Shown piece by piece: positions 62,225-64,000 of a DNA stretch of 64,000 bases. Every line of letters starts with the position of its first letter. The first letter of the stretch is position 1. Source of the DNA: Anaerobutyricum stercoris (lineage in GTDB: Bacteria > Bacillota > Clostridia > Lachnospirales > Lachnospiraceae); the NCBI GenBank assembly GCA_019116455.1, contig DXBR01000086.1, forward strand, positions 7,778-71,777. The letters are read 5' to 3'. Under the pieces are notes generated by a model. The model was not told the origin of the DNA. It saw nothing but the letters and a program-made list of their open reading frames with translations, and did no database searches. The translations under genes and the position numbers were made by a program.

Positions 62225-63181
62225 ATGAAAAAACTCAGAAAATCAAAATGGAAAAAATTGTGCGCTGCTGCGATTGCCGTCATTATTATCGCCGCAGGAA
62301 TGAGGATTTCTTCTTCTGTTTCTGAAATATCATTTTTTACGGGGAGTGGGAAAAGTATGTTTTCCGGTTCGGATGAGATTCCGGAGGGCAATATTAACCT
62401 GAACACATTGTACAGTCCTTATGCTGTGCTTGTAGACCTGGAATCCGGAAATGTGCTGGCAGAGCAAAACAGCGCCGTACGGATGTATCCGGCTTCGCTG
62501 ACAAAGATTATGACCGCCCTCATAGCCATTGAGGAGACGGAGGATATGGAGCAGACGACAACGCTGCCCTCGGATATTTTTCCTTCTCTATATGAAGAAA
62601 ATGCGTCTCTGGCGGGATTTCAGCCGGGAGAGACGGTCACCTGGAAAGATCTGTTATACGGTGTCATGCTACCGTCGGGAGCAGAATGTTGTCTGACATT
62701 CGCCAGACAGATTGCAGGTTCGGAGGGAGCCTTTGTTGATCTGATGAATAAAAAGGCGGAAGAACTGGGAATGAACGATACTCATTTTTCCAATGCGACA
62801 GGGCTGCAGGACAAAAAGCATTACAGCACGGTCAGGGACATAGCTGTTTTGCTGCGGTACGCCCTGGAAAATGATACATTTCGCCAGGTATTCACCGCCA
62901 GACGATACAGCGTCCCGCCCACTGTATACCATTCAGAAGGCTTTACATTTTATAACACCATGTTTCAGGCCATGGATAATGCCGGTATCAGCGATGACGA
63001 TATCCTGGGCGGCAAGACAGGCTACACAGAAAAAGCCGGGCTCTGCCTTGCCAGTCTGGCAGAAATTAACGATAGAGAATACATTTTGGTCACCGCAAAA
63101 GCCGACGGGAACCACTACACGGAACCGTACCACGTGATAGATGCGGAAAATGTATACGGACAGATTCGGAAGAAGGTATGA
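62225..63181 (+). CDS. D-alanyl-D-alanine carboxypeptidase (DacF/PBP5-like)
   Basis: 318 residues. An N-terminal signal anchor (KKLCAAAIAVIIIAAGM) exports it. Penicillin-binding motifs: PASLTKIM (SxxK), GGKTGYT (KTG), and LPSGAECC at the SxN position, where Asn is replaced by Ala. It trims peptidoglycan stem peptides outside the membrane. No C-terminal extension is evident. Confidence 0.9.
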   Translation: MKKLRKSKWKKLCAAAIAVIIIAAGMRISSSVSEISFFTGSGKSMFSGSDEIPEGNINLNTLYSPYAVLVDLESGNVLAEQNSAVRMYPASLTKIMTALIAIEETEDMEQTTTLPSDIFPSLYEENASLAGFQPGETVTWKDLLYGVMLPSGAECCLTFARQIAGSEGAFVDLMNKKAEELGMNDTHFSNATGLQDKKHYSTVRDIAVLLRYALENDTFRQVFTARRYSVPPTVYHSEGFTFYNTMFQAMDNAGISDDDILGGKTGYTEKAGLCLASLAEINDREYILVTAKADGNHYTEPYHVIDAENVYGQIRKKV

Positions 63182-63207
63182 TTATTTGTACCTTTTCCTC
63201 ATAAAAA

Positions 63208-63258
63208 TGCTATAATGAACAAATACAGCCATCCCATTTGCCGGGATGGCTTATTTTG
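63208..63258 (+). promoter_or_regulatory. Extended -10 followed by a terminator-like hairpin
   Basis: TGCTATAAT at 63208-63216, then stem AGCCATCCC / GGGATGGCT (63227-63235, 63243-63251) and TTATTTTG. The hairpin is suitable as the carboxypeptidase terminator; alternatively, the promoter and hairpin make an attenuated leader for the sigma gene. Confidence 0.6.
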
Positions 63259-63350
63259 TAAAGATATAAGAAAAACGCAACCTTCTATGAAAGAATACGT
63301 CTTTATATATGAAGGGATTCGCAGCGATACCACATACAGGGAGAAAAACA

Positions 63351-63923
63351 ATGAAAGATGCGCAGATCATTGAGTTATTCTGGCAGCGGGACGAGACCGC
63401 GCTGACGGAAGTCGAAAACAAATATGCCAACTACTGCTTTGCCATCGCATGGAAAATACTTATGAGCAGAGAGGATTCCGAAGAATGTGTCAACGACACC
63501 TGGCTGGCGGCGTGGAACACGATTCCGCCGAAACGGCCGTCCATACTCTCAAGCTTTCTGGGACGCATCACAAGAAACTTTGCCATAAGCAATCTCAGAA
63601 AAAAATACGCGGCAAAAAGGCCGGATATGCATATGACCAACTTGGATAATATTCTCAGAGAGGTGGAGGTCCTGAACCAGCAGGCCGCCCATTCTCTGGA
63701 ACATACGGAATCAGAAGAAGAGCTTATCGGGCTTTTGAATGGATTTTTAGAGACGCTGAAAGAGAGGGACAGAGACATTTTCCTGCGAAGATACTGGCAC
63801 ATGGATTCCATGGCAGAACTGGCAGAACGACACAACCTTTCCGAAAGTGCCGTCAAAGCAAATTTATTCCGTACAAGAAAAAAACTGGAAAAAATTATGA
63901 GGAAGGAGAAATATCTGAAATGA
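63351..63923 (+). CDS. ECF-type RNA polymerase sigma factor
   Basis: 190 residues from the ATG at 63351, after AGGGAG; the upstream frame from 63309 is not used. Region 2 includes DSEECVNDTWLAAWNTIPP; region 4 ends MAELAERHNLSESAVKANLF. The length and helix order fit the short ECF class. Its stop overlaps the next start by 4 bases. Confidence 0.92.
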   Translation: MKDAQIIELFWQRDETALTEVENKYANYCFAIAWKILMSREDSEECVNDTWLAAWNTIPPKRPSILSSFLGRITRNFAISNLRKKYAAKRPDMHMTNLDNILREVEVLNQQAAHSLEHTESEEELIGLLNGFLETLKERDRDIFLRRYWHMDSMAELAERHNLSESAVKANLFRTRKKLEKIMRKEKYLK

Positions 63924-64000
63924 AAAACGATCAATTTTTATTTTTGGATATTCTGGGACAGATTGACGATACCTTTATCGAAGCTTCTTCTCAGCCGTGG
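63920..64000 (+). CDS. Downstream partner of the sigma factor, cut by the window edge
   Basis: Only 27 residues are visible (MKNDQFLFLDILGQIDDTFI and onward). ATG overlaps the sigma stop; coupling suggests an anti-sigma factor, but the visible part is too short to recognise a domain. Confidence 0.6.
   Translation, partial: MKNDQFLFLDILGQIDDTFIEASSQPW

Noticed and set aside
1..64000. CRISPR arrays, prophage, intact insertion sequences, T-box or known riboswitch leaders
   Set aside because: No spaced direct-repeat array, phage structural gene or transposase was found, and no leader matched a riboswitch that I can recognise by eye; a covariance search was not possible.

Overview
The window reads as a chromosomal segment of a Gram-positive anaerobe of the class Clostridia, most likely the family Lachnospiraceae. 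The evidence is moderate G+C, strong AGGAGG ribosome sites, a His operon ending in a HisF-like/HisI/HisE fusion, the UPF0237 (ACT) plus UPF0210 (PFL-family) gene pair, several small proteins of clostridial type, and an Orf pair relic of a Firmicutes conjugative element. Genus cannot be fixed from the sequence alone.

Layout. 1-2.8 kb: end of a histidine operon (hisD partial, hisB, hisIE fusion). 2.8-11.3 kb: the classical translation/RNA operon rimP-nusA-rnpM-ylxQ-infB-rbfA-nrnA-truB-ribF behind a good sigma-A promoter and a 12-bp leader hairpin. 11.4-12.8 kb: a cytidylate-kinase-like gene, then an XRE regulator plus membrane protein pair on the minus strand with repeated operator-like DNA. 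13.1-19.0 kb: a methyltransferase followed by a complete five-gene nickel/oligopeptide-type ABC importer. 19.2-22.1 kb: an HTH-aminotransferase fusion with an internal start, a CsoR copper sensor with a His-rich tail, and a flavodoxin-fold reductase. 22.4-34 kb: housekeeping genes (pyruvate carboxylase, M18 aminopeptidase, polA, coaE, WalJ-like hydrolase, ACT and UPF0210 proteins).

35-48.2 kb is mainly carbohydrate metabolism: a carboxylesterase, a YitT protein, a DUF3800 protein, then a maltose/glucan module made of a LacI regulator, a IIA-IIC-IIB PTS permease, an EEP-family hydrolase, 4-alpha-glucanotransferase, an AraC regulator and alpha-glucan phosphorylase. The divergent LacI/PTS control region carries 11-bp-periodic half-sites. 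48.7-55.5 kb is a lantibiotic-immunity-like ABC transporter (LanFEG type) facing a two-component system; both promoters share an identical 26-bp element. A Uma2 gene and a tRNA-Ala(GGC) lie between them, and the two-component genes are followed by a decapitated ABC permease and a conjugative-transposon relic.

56-64 kb is a run of mostly single-gene units: DUF4926-like protein, P1 peptidase, esterase, HAD hydrolase, DUF2007 protein, a small Cys-containing protein, a LysR regulator divergent from two half-size chromate transporters, a D,D-carboxypeptidase, and an ECF sigma factor with the start of its downstream gene cut by the window edge. No CRISPR array, rRNA gene, intact insertion sequence or phage was seen.
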